From an uncultured Bacteroidales bacterium (GTDB lineage: Bacteria; Bacteroidota; Bacteroidia; Bacteroidales; Paludibacteraceae), in NCBI GenBank assembly GCA_946411385.1, contig CAMKDV010000007.1:62001-126000 (forward strand): a stretch of 64,000 bases of DNA, written 5' to 3'. Made by a program: the position numbers and the translations under genes. The notes below the pieces were generated by a model. It was not told the origin of the DNA. It saw only the letters and a list, made by a program, of their open reading frames with translations, and made no database searches. Shown here piece by piece: positions 24,501 to 33,348 of this stretch; position 1 is the first letter of the stretch; each line of letters starts with the position of its first letter.

Positions 24501-25784
24501 GGACAGATCATGTACTACAACGGCAGCCAATGGGATAACCTCACTTATAAGAAGATATGCGATAGGATGGGCTCTGTACTGTCGCTGTACGACATAGGCC
24601 ATGTGGCTGTCGATCCGGCTGATCCCGACCATTTCTATGCCTCCACTTTCGGCACCGGACTGCTTGAGTTCCGCCCGGACGGCACAGCCAAGCGCTTCAA
24701 CCACGGCAATAGTCCGCTCGTATCGCTGCTCAACAATAATCTTCGCTACCGCTATTGCCGCGTGGATGCGATAGCCTTTGATGCCGAACGCAACCTGTGG
24801 CTCACCAATACGGGTGATATAGCCACCAATATCCATATCATCGACCCGCAGGGAGGCTGGCACTCGTTCAACCTGTTCAATGGCGGACAACGCATCGTAC
24901 TCAATACGGTCAGCAAGATTCTGGTGGATAGTCGCAATCAAGACTATAAGTGGATAGCCAGCGCACGTGATGCCGCCAGCCTAATCTTGCTCAATGACAA
25001 CGGCACGCCCTACAGCAGCTACGACGACCGCGTTATATCACGCCAGACTTTCATCGATCAAGATAAGAAATCCATCACTTTGGACAGGCTCAACACGATA
25101 GCCCAGGATCATAACGGTGACTTGTGGCTCGGAACGGGTGAAGGTATACTGGTGATTGATGCGGCAACGAACATGTTCCAGTCGAACGCTTGTCGGCGAA
25201 TGAAGATCTCCCGCCACGACGGCACTAACCTGGCGGATTACCTGCTGGGAACAGAGCAGATTAACGCCATCGTATTTGCCGGAGGCAACCGTATATGGAT
25301 AGGCACAGACGCTTCAGGCGTGTATCTCGTTCACATGGTGACCAAAGAGGGCATCTATGAGCCTGAGATACTTGCGCATTTCACTTCCGCCAACTCGCCT
25401 ATGCCGTCGGATTGCGTACTATCCATCGCGCTGAACGAAGAGAATGGTGAGGTATATATAGGTACAGCCAAAGGACTCGTCTCCTACCGCGGTGACGCCA
25501 CTCTCCCGAGCGAGGATTTCAAAGAAGCATATATCTACCCCAACCCCGTACGGCCGAACTACGAAGGTACGATCACCGTCAACGGACTGATGGACAACAC
25601 CACCGTATACATAGCCGATGCAGCAGGCAATGTGGTCTGCCGCACCCATAGCAACGGCGGTACGGCAGTCTGGGATGGAAAAACGCAATCGGGAAAGAAG
25701 GCACACTCAGGCGTATATACCGTCTATTGCAACACAGCCGACGGAAAGAACCACACCGTTCTCAAAGTTCTGATTATGCACTGA
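21537..25784 (+). CDS. porZ: PorZ-like type IX secretion protein with complete internal duplication
   Basis: 1,415 residues with a signal peptide (about 1-20) and a C-terminal sorting-type domain (YIYPNPVRPNYEGTITV ... VYTVYCNTADG, about 1335-1415). Residues about 21-660 and about 665-1330 are two copies of one beta-propeller module. Paired stretches include WTTHFAYNSVNRVAEGNNEV with WRTHFAYTDIADLQMAENTV, and SLTDNIVDYSYW with SLNDNIVDYALW. PorZ of Porphyromonas gingivalis, a surface component of the sortase complex, has one such module (about 780 residues), so this is PorZ with its propeller half duplicated. Expected location: the cell surface, helping attach type IX cargo to lipopolysaccharide. 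It follows rdgB by 40 bases. Confidence 0.75.
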   Translation: MKRIIFSALTVLFTLSLTAAQWTTHFAYNSVNRVAEGNNEVFGVSSGSLFSIQTQTEKITTFSHQDGMHGTNIACIKWLPQVGSLMIVYADGKVDILKNGQFRYIPDLYNKNATFSKYCHSITLKDSLAFMAMDYGIQTFHIRKQEFIDTYFVGPEATEVPVKSIAFANDAIYAATENTLLAASLTDNIVDYSYWSSIPLPEQGAIQQIADVGGVLFLLQNNHCYVRRGSTWSRYDSNTYNALNIIGGVMMPDQYPAIENDGVWLAAGNEGVLRRMSSGEEIAYKLDGPLTNTPYHLDFDQNQLFMVAGGRWAVQNSTPGDVMRYDGHEWHNIPYTDILGKVGSSYCLDMMNVAVDPFDPDHFFVSSYGTGLYEFRNDVCIKRWGPSNSIITAAAPNDPARYTRTDGAIFDKQGNLWVMVAGQAHAEYNIVIFTRTGEQVGMNTFLPSGARYAIETVGELIFDRNNEQRLWGIVPRGSDGKEACVFYIDTKGTISNTEDDNNVLRHNWIDTNGGEHTYTAIYTLAQVQSGDIWVGTDNGLFIIPADVDYQQSNQCVIPTVLDENGLNIFAEEVIKDITIDHLGQIWLASQTHGVYVLSSDGTTLLEHFTMDNSALPSNTILSLAADISGQKMFIGSGLGLVAYTDRDDGIRDSHILTEPSDILGTMQQWRTHFAYTDIADLQMAENTVYALSEGSLCSISKNDESLYYYSKLNGLNGSAIHCIAYDTYTRTLLIAYENGLIDLLHADGTLHPVADLYLKQMNTPKLVQAVTFRHGTAYLAMPFGILALNMRKQEISDTYYIGPNGTDLSIQSIVIIGDTIIAANGATLYRASLNDNIVDYALWQTSVAPGEVMQLAEMNGELYILADSTLYRNGTPVPTEAKISSLIVHDKRLHGIADDSRIYEYDVSASAWKEKTHLAQHKAHCVIPDGQTYWLGTANGVLHIAADHSVQQYEPDGPSSNMPYAMTTYGNRLWAVPGGRWAASFLREGQIMYYNGSQWDNLTYKKICDRMGSVLSLYDIGHVAVDPADPDHFYASTFGTGLLEFRPDGTAKRFNHGNSPLVSLLNNNLRYRYCRVDAIAFDAERNLWLTNTGDIATNIHIIDPQGGWHSFNLFNGGQRIVLNTVSKILVDSRNQDYKWIASARDAASLILLNDNGTPYSSYDDRVISRQTFIDQDKKSITLDRLNTIAQDHNGDLWLGTGEGILVIDAATNMFQSNACRRMKISRHDGTNLADYLLGTEQINAIVFAGGNRIWIGTDASGVYLVHMVTKEGIYEPEILAHFTSANSPMPSDCVLSIALNEENGEVYIGTAKGLVSYRGDATLPSEDFKEAYIYPNPVRPNYEGTITVNGLMDNTTVYIADAAGNVVCRTHSNGGTAVWDGKTQSGKKAHSGVYTVYCNTADGKNHTVLKVLIMH

Positions 25785-25791
25785 TGAAAAT

Positions 25792-25829
25792 AAAAAGGAG
25801 ATGTGCCTATGTTGACATATCTCCTTTTT
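25792..25829. terminator. Bidirectional intrinsic terminator between porZ-like gene and tRNA-Pro
   Basis: AAAAAGGAGATGTG (25792-25805) pairs with CATATCTCCTTTTT (25816-25829), one wobble pair and a 10-base loop. It has T-runs on both strands, so it can end the plus-strand operon and the minus-strand tRNA transcript. Confidence 0.8.
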
Positions 25830-25830
25830 G

Positions 25831-25904
25831 TCGGGATGACAAGATTCGAACTTGCGACCTCCGGTCCCCCAGACCGTTGCGCTACCGGACTGCGCCACAT
25901 CCCG
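25831..25904 (-). tRNA. tRNA-Pro (anticodon GGG)
   Basis: A 74-base sequence on the minus strand, 5' CGGGATGTGGCGCAG ... TTCGAATCTTGTCATCCCGA. The acceptor arms CGGGATG/CATCCCG pair, the T-loop TTCGAAT is intact, and the anticodon loop reads CTGGGGG with GGG as anticodon. No CCA is encoded. The D-arm and variable loop have normal lengths. The gene has its own promoter (25958-25989). Confidence 0.93.
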
Positions 25905-25957
25905 ATTTTGTTGGGTGCTCTTGATCTTCATCGCGGAAGATTTTGCAAAAGCGGGTG

Positions 25958-25989
25958 CAAAGGTACAATATTTTTTTGATATATCCAAA
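25958..25989 (-). promoter_or_regulatory. Promoter of tRNA-Pro
   Basis: TTTG (25989-25986), 20 bases, TACCTTTG (25965-25958) on the minus strand, about 54 bases upstream of the tRNA 5' end. Confidence 0.8.
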
Positions 25990-26058
25990 TTTTTATTGCA
26001 AAAACAAACGCTTTGTGGCACAATAGTTGTATTTTGACATGTCAAGAAACAATCGAAC

Positions 26059-26610
26059 GTGAAAAAACGGCTCTACATAGCATTATGTGCATGTCTTCTG
26101 GCGACAAGCATCCATGCACAGGAAGCGGAGAATGACACCATATATTATGCCATGCTCCATGAGGTGTATTGCTATGCGCCGCTAAAATTCAAGAACAAGC
26201 AGCAAGAGCGTTTCTACTGGCGGACGGTACGCGATGTCAAGAAGACCTTACCCTACGCCAAACGCATCGCACGCGAGATAGAAGAGGCAGAAGATACGCT
26301 GGCTATGATGAGCCAGAAAGAGCAGCGCCAATGGTGGCGCAAACGTGAGAAAGAACTTTTTCGCGAGTACGAGAAAGATTTCCGCAACATGACAGCTTCA
26401 CAGGGTAGGATGCTGATGCTGCTACTGGATCGCGAATGCGACCGAACATCGTACGAACTGATCCTTACCTTCAAAAACAAGTTCGTAGCAGATTTCTGGC
26501 AGTTCATTGCCAAACTATTCAAGAACGACCTAAAAGAGTCTTACGACGCTAAGGACAAAGACCGCATCACCGAGCGTATCATCACCCTGGTTGAAGCTGA
26601 GCAACTGTAA
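26059..26610 (+). CDS. DUF4294 family secreted protein
   Basis: 183 residues, translation starting at GTG 26059 because the signal peptide (KKRLYIALCACLLATSIHA) follows directly; an ATG is not available in this position. The mature protein is charged and helical, with PYAKRIAREIEEAEDTLAMM and FREYEKDFRNMTASQGRML (about 75-130), the conserved core of DUF4294. This Bacteroidota family lies in the periplasm and its function is unknown. It converges with thiL, 18 bases away. Confidence 0.8.
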   Translation: MKKRLYIALCACLLATSIHAQEAENDTIYYAMLHEVYCYAPLKFKNKQQERFYWRTVRDVKKTLPYAKRIAREIEEAEDTLAMMSQKEQRQWWRKREKELFREYEKDFRNMTASQGRMLMLLLDRECDRTSYELILTFKNKFVADFWQFIAKLFKNDLKESYDAKDKDRITERIITLVEAEQL

Positions 26611-26628
26611 GCATCAGCCGAACCTCCG

Positions 26629-27687
26629 TTACTTTTCAAAAGCATTCCACCCCTGCGCAGTAAGAGGGAAAGGCTCACCCGTACGCGGTATGAGGCGCAA
26701 GGCATTGCCTTCGGTTATATGACCGATGATATAAATATCGTCAATCGGCACCAGTTTCTCGTAGTCATGAATATCGCACGTGAAGAGCAGTTCATAGTCT
26801 TCACCGCCATTGAGCGCACAGGTCACCACATTGAGGTTCATCTCATCGGCAAGCGCTGCTGACTGGTAGTCCACCGGCAGTTTGTCCTCATAAATATCAC
26901 AACCCACTTTCGACTGCGTACAAATATGGAACAACTCCGATGAAAGTCCGTCCGAGATGTCCATCATCGCCGTAGGCTTGATGCCTGCCTTGCGCAATGT
27001 TTCCACTATATCCATGCGTGCCTCAGGTCGCAACTGTCGCTCCAGAAGATACTCGCGTCCTTCGAACTTCTCGTGAATCGAATCGTCGGTCTGTACCTGA
27101 GCGAGGTTGCCATGTTGGGTGGCGCGGAACGTACGCAGTTCGCGCTCAAGCAGTTGCAGCCCAAGATAGGCAGCACCCAGGTTGCCCGTAACGCAGATCA
27201 GGTCGTTCACTTTGGCGCCGTTGCGGTAGACAATATCTTTCTCTTCAGCCTCACCGATGCAGGTGATGGCGATGGTCAGACCGTTCACGGAAGCACAGGT
27301 ATCACCGCCTACGAGGTCGACATGATAATGCTCGCACGCTGCCCGCACACCGGCATAGAACTCTTCAAGATCTTCCACGCCAAAGCGTGAGGAAACACCC
27401 AAGCCGATGGTGATCTGCGTAGGAACAGCATTCATGGCGCATATATCCGACACATTGACAGCCACCGCCTTGTAGCCAAGATGCCGCAGCGGAACATATT
27501 CGAGGTTGAAATGAACACCTTCCAGCAGCAGGTCAGTAGTAACCAGCGTGCAGCGATCGCCATGACGCATCACGGCAGCATCGTCGCCTACGCCATACAT
27601 AGTAGAGGGTTGGATTTTTGGCAAACGGTCGGTCAGATGACGGATAAGACCGAACTCGCCGAGCGAAGAGATAGGAGTTTTTGACAT
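26629..27687 (-). CDS. thiL: Thiamine-monophosphate kinase
   Basis: 352 residues from ATG 27687 (MSKTPISSLGEFGLI). The AIR-synthase-like fold is shown by GVGDDAAVM (about 31-39), VTTDLLLEGVHFN (about 48-60), AVNVSDICAMNA (about 70-81, metal-binding Asp), LVGGDTCASVNG (about 124-135) and MMDISDGLSSEL (about 225-236). It phosphorylates thiamine monophosphate to the pyrophosphate cofactor. A longer in-frame version would begin upstream of the promoter at 27718-27749 and is therefore rejected. Stand-alone gene, convergent with DUF4294. Confidence 0.95.
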   Translation of the reverse strand: MSKTPISSLGEFGLIRHLTDRLPKIQPSTMYGVGDDAAVMRHGDRCTLVTTDLLLEGVHFNLEYVPLRHLGYKAVAVNVSDICAMNAVPTQITIGLGVSSRFGVEDLEEFYAGVRAACEHYHVDLVGGDTCASVNGLTIAITCIGEAEEKDIVYRNGAKVNDLICVTGNLGAAYLGLQLLERELRTFRATQHGNLAQVQTDDSIHEKFEGREYLLERQLRPEARMDIVETLRKAGIKPTAMMDISDGLSSELFHICTQSKVGCDIYEDKLPVDYQSAALADEMNLNVVTCALNGGEDYELLFTCDIHDYEKLVPIDDIYIIGHITEGNALRLIPRTGEPFPLTAQGWNAFEK

Positions 27688-27717
27688 TTTCGTTGATTTT
27701 ATTGCGCAATACGGCTG

Positions 27718-27749
27718 CAAAGGTACAACATTTTTTTGAAAATAGCAAA
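27718..27749 (-). promoter_or_regulatory. Promoter of thiL
   Basis: TTTG (27749-27746), 20 bases, TACCTTTG (27725-27718) on the minus strand. The predicted start is near 27711, 24 bases from the ATG. Confidence 0.8.
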
Positions 27750-27805
27750 TTTTCTTTAGGAAAAATTTCTTTTTGCTTTGCAAACGCGTTTTTTCTAATC
27801 GAAAA

Positions 27806-27837
27806 TTTGCAAATTCGCATTATTTTTTGTATCTTTG
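27806..27837 (+). promoter_or_regulatory. Promoter of the pullulanase operon
   Basis: TTTG (27806-27809), 20 bases, TATCTTTG (27830-27837) on the plus strand. The start point near 27844 is 41 bases before the pullulanase ATG at 27885. Confidence 0.85.
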
Positions 27838-27884
27838 TACGCGATTTAACAATAAAGTCGGTTTCTAAGCCGCGTGATACCAAT

Positions 27885-29816
27885 ATGAGAAACATTATTC
27901 TGATTATGCTTACCGCATTAGCAGTAACTGCCTGTACGCGTCAACCTCGCTTGGAAGACGAGTGTCTGTATGGCCACAAAGCCACATCGTTCACCTTCTG
28001 GTCACCTGTAGCGGAACAGATGGAAGTATGTCTGTATCCTGATGCCACCTCCACCGAGCACGAGACCATCGCGCTGAAGAAAGACAAACAAAACTTCTGG
28101 CACGCCTACATCAATGGCGACCAAGCCAGCAAGTATTACACCGTCCGCTCGTATCAGAACGGCACATGGAGCGAGGAAGCTCCGGGTATCTTTGCCAAAG
28201 CCGTGAGTGTGAACGGCGCACGTGCCGCTATCATCAATATGGCACAGACCAACCCCGAAGGATGGACTGCCGACCAGCGTCCCGCCATGCCGGATATGAC
28301 GGATATCGTGGTGTATGAGACGCACATGAGAGATTTCACCATGTCGAACTATTCCGGCATTACGAACAAAGGCAAGTTCCTTGCCCTGACCGAAGAAGGC
28401 ACCACCACTCCTGAAGGTTTTGCCTCGGGCATCGACCACCTGAAAGAGCTGGGCATCACCCACCTACAGATACTACCTATGTTCGACTACGGAAGCATCG
28501 ACGAAACGACGCTCGACAAACGCAATTACAACTGGGGTTATGATCCCGTGAACTACAACGCCCCTGAAGGCGGCTACTCCACCGATCCGTACGATCCAAC
28601 TTGTCGTATACGCGAGGCCAAGCAAATGATCCAAGCCCTGCATAAAGCCGGCATACGGGTAGTGATGGATGTGGTATACAACCATACCTACAACGTGATG
28701 GGCTGCTCACTCGGACGCGTTGTTCCGGAATATTTCTACCGGATGAACGAGGACGGCACTTATGCCAACGGTTCAGGTTGCGGCAACGAGACTGCCAGCG
28801 ACCACGCTATGATGCGCCGCTTCATGGTAGAGTCGGTTTGCTATTGGGCAAAAGAGTACCACGTGGACGGTTTCCGCTTCGATCTGATGGGCATCCATGA
28901 CCAGGAGACGATGCGTCAGATACGCGCTGCACTGGACGAGATTGACCCCACCATCCTCACTTACGGCGAAGGTTGGGCTGCCATGGCACCGGCTTATCCG
29001 TACGAGGAACTGGCCATGAAGCAGTGGACATACAAGATGCCGCGCGTTGGCGCTTTTAGCGATGATATCCGTAATGCCCTCATCGGCTCGCCGTTTGACC
29101 ACGAGCGCGGTTTTGCTTCGGGCAACAGCCGCTGCCGGCAGGCTGTTTGCTTCGGATTGACCGGTGCTATCAACTATAACGACAATCAGTTTGGCGAAGG
29201 TTGGGCAGGCGAACCGATGCAGCATGTAAGTTATATTACCTGCCACGACAACTACTGCCTGCGTGACCGCATTGATGCCAGTGCCACCACAGAAACGGAG
29301 GATACCAAGCACCGGATGAATAAACTGGCGCAGACGGGTGTACTCGTATCGCAAGGCATGACGTTCATATATGGCGGTGAGGAACTGTTCCGTACCAAAC
29401 TGGGTATCGACAACAGTTATCAGAGTCCCGACTCTATCAATATCATCCCTTGGGAGAACAAAAAGACCTACCATGATCTGTACACTTATTACCGTCAGAT
29501 GATTGGCATTCGCCGTGCACACAAAGGTTTCCACCTGGGCAGTGCCGAATTGGTGAACGAACATGTCGAGTTCATCGAGACCGACAATGAGAGTCTGATC
29601 ATCTATCGCATCAAAGATCTGGAAGGCATCGATAGCGCCAAATCGCTCATCGTGCTGATGAACGGCAGTGCCGAGGTAGCAGAAGCCGAAATACCCGCCG
29701 GCAACTATACGATCCTGGCCAAAGATGCACAGGCCAATGCCAAGGGCATGGGTACGATGGAAGGAAACAATGTAACAGTAGAGCCCTACTCTGCACTGAT
29801 ACTTGAAGAGCACTAA
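27885..29816 (+). CDS. pulA: Type I pullulanase, lipoprotein
   Basis: 643 residues from ATG 27885. A lipobox LAVTAC puts the lipid-bearing Cys at 17, so the enzyme is membrane-anchored. An N-terminal CBM48-like domain (about 30-110) precedes the GH13 barrel. YNWGYDP (about 218-224) is the signature of type I pullulanases. The four GH13 regions are VVMDVVYNHTY, VDGFRFDLMG (nucleophile Asp), TYGEGW (acid Glu) and TCHDNYCLRD. It cuts alpha-1,6 branch points in pullulan, starch or glycogen. First gene of an operon of secreted hydrolases, and related in substrate to glgB and malQ elsewhere in the window. Confidence 0.93.
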   Translation: MRNIILIMLTALAVTACTRQPRLEDECLYGHKATSFTFWSPVAEQMEVCLYPDATSTEHETIALKKDKQNFWHAYINGDQASKYYTVRSYQNGTWSEEAPGIFAKAVSVNGARAAIINMAQTNPEGWTADQRPAMPDMTDIVVYETHMRDFTMSNYSGITNKGKFLALTEEGTTTPEGFASGIDHLKELGITHLQILPMFDYGSIDETTLDKRNYNWGYDPVNYNAPEGGYSTDPYDPTCRIREAKQMIQALHKAGIRVVMDVVYNHTYNVMGCSLGRVVPEYFYRMNEDGTYANGSGCGNETASDHAMMRRFMVESVCYWAKEYHVDGFRFDLMGIHDQETMRQIRAALDEIDPTILTYGEGWAAMAPAYPYEELAMKQWTYKMPRVGAFSDDIRNALIGSPFDHERGFASGNSRCRQAVCFGLTGAINYNDNQFGEGWAGEPMQHVSYITCHDNYCLRDRIDASATTETEDTKHRMNKLAQTGVLVSQGMTFIYGGEELFRTKLGIDNSYQSPDSINIIPWENKKTYHDLYTYYRQMIGIRRAHKGFHLGSAELVNEHVEFIETDNESLIIYRIKDLEGIDSAKSLIVLMNGSAEVAEAEIPAGNYTILAKDAQANAKGMGTMEGNNVTVEPYSALILEEH

Positions 29817-29827
29817 AAACGAACAAT

Positions 29828-32446
29828 ATGAAACGTTTATTCATTTCAATGTTTGCACTATGCGTGCTGTGCCTATGGACGGTGACGACGCTTAGTGCAC
29901 AAAGTCCGAAGACCGAGTTTCGTGCTACGTGGTTCACCACGCATTATGGCATTGACTGGCCTAAGACCAAAGCTACCTCTTCTGCCAATATTACCAAGCA
30001 GAAGAAGGAGATGACTGATATCCTGGATGCCCTCAAGGCCGGCAATATGAATGCCACCTGCTTCCAGGCTCGTCCGGTGGCAGACGCATTCTACCAGTCG
30101 TCGTACGAGCCGTGGAGTCACATCCTGACGGGCAAACGCGGACAGAACCCGGGCTATGATCCTCTTGCCTACGCCGTGGAACAGGCACATGCCCGTGGCA
30201 TGGAATTGCATGCATGGGTCAATCCTTTCCGCTATGAGATTACAGCGGGCGAGCGCACCAGCGCCATCAACAATGGTACGGCTCTGGCCAGCAGCGATCC
30301 TATCCGCGCTCAACACCCCGACTGGCTGCTCACCTACAACAACGGCACATTCAACGGAACCATCCTCGATCCGGGCAATCCCGAAGCACGGGCATATGTG
30401 GTGAAGGTGCTACTGGAGATTGTTAACAACTACGACATCGATGGCATGCTCATGGATGACTACTTTTATCCCTACGGTGGCACCACTACCGAGGATGCGA
30501 CCAGCAAATCGCTATACAAACCTTCGGGCATGAGCGATGGCGACTGGCGGCGCGAGAACGTCAACAAAGTGATCAAAGCCGTGTATGACTCCATACAGGT
30601 GGTCAAACCCTGGGTGAAGTTCGGCATGGCTCCCGGAGGCATCTATTCGATGACAGCCTCTGCAGCCGCAACCTACGGACTGACCTTGCCTTCCGGCATC
30701 AGCGGAGGTGATATATGGAAAGTGCTGTATTGCGATGCGCTGGCATGGATCGACGGAGGTTATGTCGATTATATGGCTCCGCAAGTATATTGGTCAACCA
30801 CCGCAGCCCAACAGGACTATGACGTCCTCTGCCAATGGTGGGGACAAAGCATCAGTACGCTCAATGCCCGCCGTACCGACGGCAAGAAAGTACACTCGTA
30901 CATAAGCCAGGCGTGCTACCGTTTTGGTCCTGATGAACTGGGTCTGGAGATTGATGCCAATCGCCAATACTCGCCTTATAGCGCACCGGGAAGCATCTTC
31001 TACAACACCAATACCTATCTCAAGTTCACCCATGACGGCGTAACCGACTACAGTTGCAGCACGCTGGCTACGACGCGCTTTACGCAGAAAGCGCTGCCGC
31101 CTGCCGTCACTTGGAAAACCACGTCGCCTTTGGCTGCGCCTACCGGTCTGACGCTGAGCGGCACCACGCTGAGTTGGCAGCATCCTACGGCACAACGCTT
31201 CTCGGTATATGTATTCCCGAAAGGCACGGATGCCGTTCAGGCTATGAGCACAAGCGCTTATCTGGTGGGGATGGTGTACGGCAATCAAGCCGACCTCAGC
31301 GGCTATGGCAACCTCAATAACATGACCGTAGCCGTCTGCGCCATGGACCGCTATGGCAACGAGAACGAGGCGGCACTGTACAACGAGGGCGAAGTGCCCG
31401 AACCCGAACCGCAAGTGGACGGCGAGCTGTCACGCATCGAACTGTGGCGTAAGTCGGCAGCACAACTGGGGTTCAATACTGCTAACGCCAATCGCAGCAT
31501 CGCCTGCTATGACGGACATCTGTACGTATCCGACGGAGCCAACAGCAAATATTATGTATTGAACGCCGCTTCGGGAGCAATGGAGAGCACCGTGAACTTG
31601 CCTACGCAGTATTTCCTTTGGTACAACCTGCGCATCACCGATGACGGACACATGCTGCTCGGCAACAGCGCCACCAACGCCGGCAATCAGTCAGTATACG
31701 TCTCGCAGGTAGGCGGTAACAGCCCGACGAACGCAGCCACCTATAGCAACAGCGGCTTTGGGAGGACCGACTATTTCTACCCTTTTGGCGCATTTGAGCA
31801 GAGCGGCTACCTGCTCATGCTTAGCAACGTCAACCATCGTGCTTTGAAGATGGATTATACTGGCGGAGTGATGGGCAGTTCGTACGTGATAGCCAACGAG
31901 CAACTACCCGCCGGCACAAGCGCCAAAGCTATACCGAGAAACGCTACGACCTTCTTTGCCTCGGTGGCAGGCAGCCTGCCTACGGTGCACAACCTCAGTA
32001 CCGGCGCAAAAATCGAAGGATGGACGGGAGCGGTCAAACCTACGGCGGTCAATGCGTCCGGATTGGGATATTTCGTTCTGAACGGACATGAGTACCTTCT
32101 CGTACCTGCGGATATCTATGGCAGCTTCAACACCTACGAGATCACCGGCGGTCTGCCTCAAGCTGTGCAAGTGCTTGCCACTACAGAAGCACTCGGCTCT
32201 ACCGAGCACCAGGCGTTCACCGTAGATTTTGCTGTAAATGCGCAAGGCAACGATGCCTACGTCTACATCCTGGCGCCCGACAACGGCATTGCGGCATACA
32301 AATATATGTTTACGCCCGAACAGGAGCATACGGCGCTGGAATACACCCCTCAAGCCCAACAGGCGACCAAACGGCTCACACCGGACGGGCTCGTCATCAC
32401 CGTCAACGGACGGACATACAACGCTGCAGGCATGCAGATACAATAA
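29828..32446 (+). CDS. Secreted glycosidase-like GHL10 (DUF187) protein with beta-propeller and C-terminal tail
   Basis: 872 residues with a signal peptide (about 1-24). The GHL10 barrel covers about 30-400: FRATWFTTHYGIDWP, the conserved ACFQ-like TCFQARPVADAFY, PWSHILTGKRGQNPGYDPL, HAWVNPFRYE and DGMLMDDYFYPYGG, in the order found in this family. A fibronectin-like stretch (about 430-520) and a propeller-like domain (about 540-830) follow. The end DGLVITVNGRTYNAAGMQIQ is a degenerate type IX sorting-like tail. GHL10 proteins are thought to act on peptidoglycan or other glycans at the surface; the substrate is unproven. It follows pulA by 11 bases. Confidence 0.85.
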   Translation: MKRLFISMFALCVLCLWTVTTLSAQSPKTEFRATWFTTHYGIDWPKTKATSSANITKQKKEMTDILDALKAGNMNATCFQARPVADAFYQSSYEPWSHILTGKRGQNPGYDPLAYAVEQAHARGMELHAWVNPFRYEITAGERTSAINNGTALASSDPIRAQHPDWLLTYNNGTFNGTILDPGNPEARAYVVKVLLEIVNNYDIDGMLMDDYFYPYGGTTTEDATSKSLYKPSGMSDGDWRRENVNKVIKAVYDSIQVVKPWVKFGMAPGGIYSMTASAAATYGLTLPSGISGGDIWKVLYCDALAWIDGGYVDYMAPQVYWSTTAAQQDYDVLCQWWGQSISTLNARRTDGKKVHSYISQACYRFGPDELGLEIDANRQYSPYSAPGSIFYNTNTYLKFTHDGVTDYSCSTLATTRFTQKALPPAVTWKTTSPLAAPTGLTLSGTTLSWQHPTAQRFSVYVFPKGTDAVQAMSTSAYLVGMVYGNQADLSGYGNLNNMTVAVCAMDRYGNENEAALYNEGEVPEPEPQVDGELSRIELWRKSAAQLGFNTANANRSIACYDGHLYVSDGANSKYYVLNAASGAMESTVNLPTQYFLWYNLRITDDGHMLLGNSATNAGNQSVYVSQVGGNSPTNAATYSNSGFGRTDYFYPFGAFEQSGYLLMLSNVNHRALKMDYTGGVMGSSYVIANEQLPAGTSAKAIPRNATTFFASVAGSLPTVHNLSTGAKIEGWTGAVKPTAVNASGLGYFVLNGHEYLLVPADIYGSFNTYEITGGLPQAVQVLATTEALGSTEHQAFTVDFAVNAQGNDAYVYILAPDNGIAAYKYMFTPEQEHTALEYTPQAQQATKRLTPDGLVITVNGRTYNAAGMQIQ

Positions 32447-32481
32447 ACGCGAATTGTTAAATCATTAAAATACTAATGCTT

Positions 32482-33315
32482 ATGAAAAAACTATTTCTTT
32501 TGGTGGCAGTGGCCCTGCCTATGTTGGCTGCTGCACAAGTTCTGGAGGTACAATCGCTTGAACAGGTCAACACCCCGCAGAACATGGAAACGAAGATTGC
32601 CGGTGTATCACCTGCAGGCGACTATCTGCTGCTGACCACCGTTGCCAATCAAGGACTGATGCGTTACGAACTGGCTACCGGTCAGATCACTGAGATCTCG
32701 AACGCACCCGGAGCAGGCTACAACGTCAAGATCAGCCGTGACGGCAGTGAGATTGCTTTCCGCGAGACTACGTACGACAAGAACAAATTGCGTCGCAGCA
32801 ATATTCTCCGTCAGAACTTCGCCAGCGGCAAGCGCCAGCTGATTGCCAAAGGTCAGCGCGACCTGAAGAAGATGGATGTGAAGGATGCAGAACTCACCGT
32901 GTCGATCATCGACCGTCATATTGCCGTTACCCGCGGTACGCAGACGACCATGCTGGCTCCATGCGGCGAGGACAAGAGCTACATCTGGCCGAGCATCTCG
33001 CCCGATGGCACGAAAATCTGCTTCTACGTTACTACCGGCGGATGCTATGTATCGAACATCGACGGCACTAATCCGCAGTTCGTCGCTTTCGACTGCCGTG
33101 CTGCCAAGTGGTACAACAACAATGTAGTGATCGGCATGGCCGATAAGGACGACGGCGAACGCCTGACAGCTTCGAGCATCGTGGCTTATAGCCTGGACGG
33201 ACAGACGCAAGTGCTGACCGACCCGTCGATGGTAGCTGTTTATCCCTATGCCGTAGAGGGGGCTATTGTCTTCACAACGGATGAGGGAAAAACCTATCTT
33301 ATGCGAGTACAATAA
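32482..33315 (+). CDS. Secreted PD40/propeller-like protein
   Basis: 277 residues from ATG 32482, with a signal peptide ending near AAAQ (about 19). Repeating blade-like segments follow: VSPAGDYLLLTTV, ISRDGSEIAFRET, SISPDGTKICFYVTTGG and VDGTNPQF-type turns, as in TolB/dipeptidyl-peptidase propellers (PD40). No catalytic domain is visible, so it is probably a binding propeller of the periplasm or surface. An ATG two codons upstream (32476) would also work. It lies between GHL10 and the amidase in one operon. Confidence 0.75.
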   Translation: MKKLFLLVAVALPMLAAAQVLEVQSLEQVNTPQNMETKIAGVSPAGDYLLLTTVANQGLMRYELATGQITEISNAPGAGYNVKISRDGSEIAFRETTYDKNKLRRSNILRQNFASGKRQLIAKGQRDLKKMDVKDAELTVSIIDRHIAVTRGTQTTMLAPCGEDKSYIWPSISPDGTKICFYVTTGGCYVSNIDGTNPQFVAFDCRAAKWYNNNVVIGMADKDDGERLTASSIVAYSLDGQTQVLTDPSMVAVYPYAVEGAIVFTTDEGKTYLMRVQ

Positions 33316-33348
33316 TCTGCATGACTACATGTCGAACACTTAAATCGA

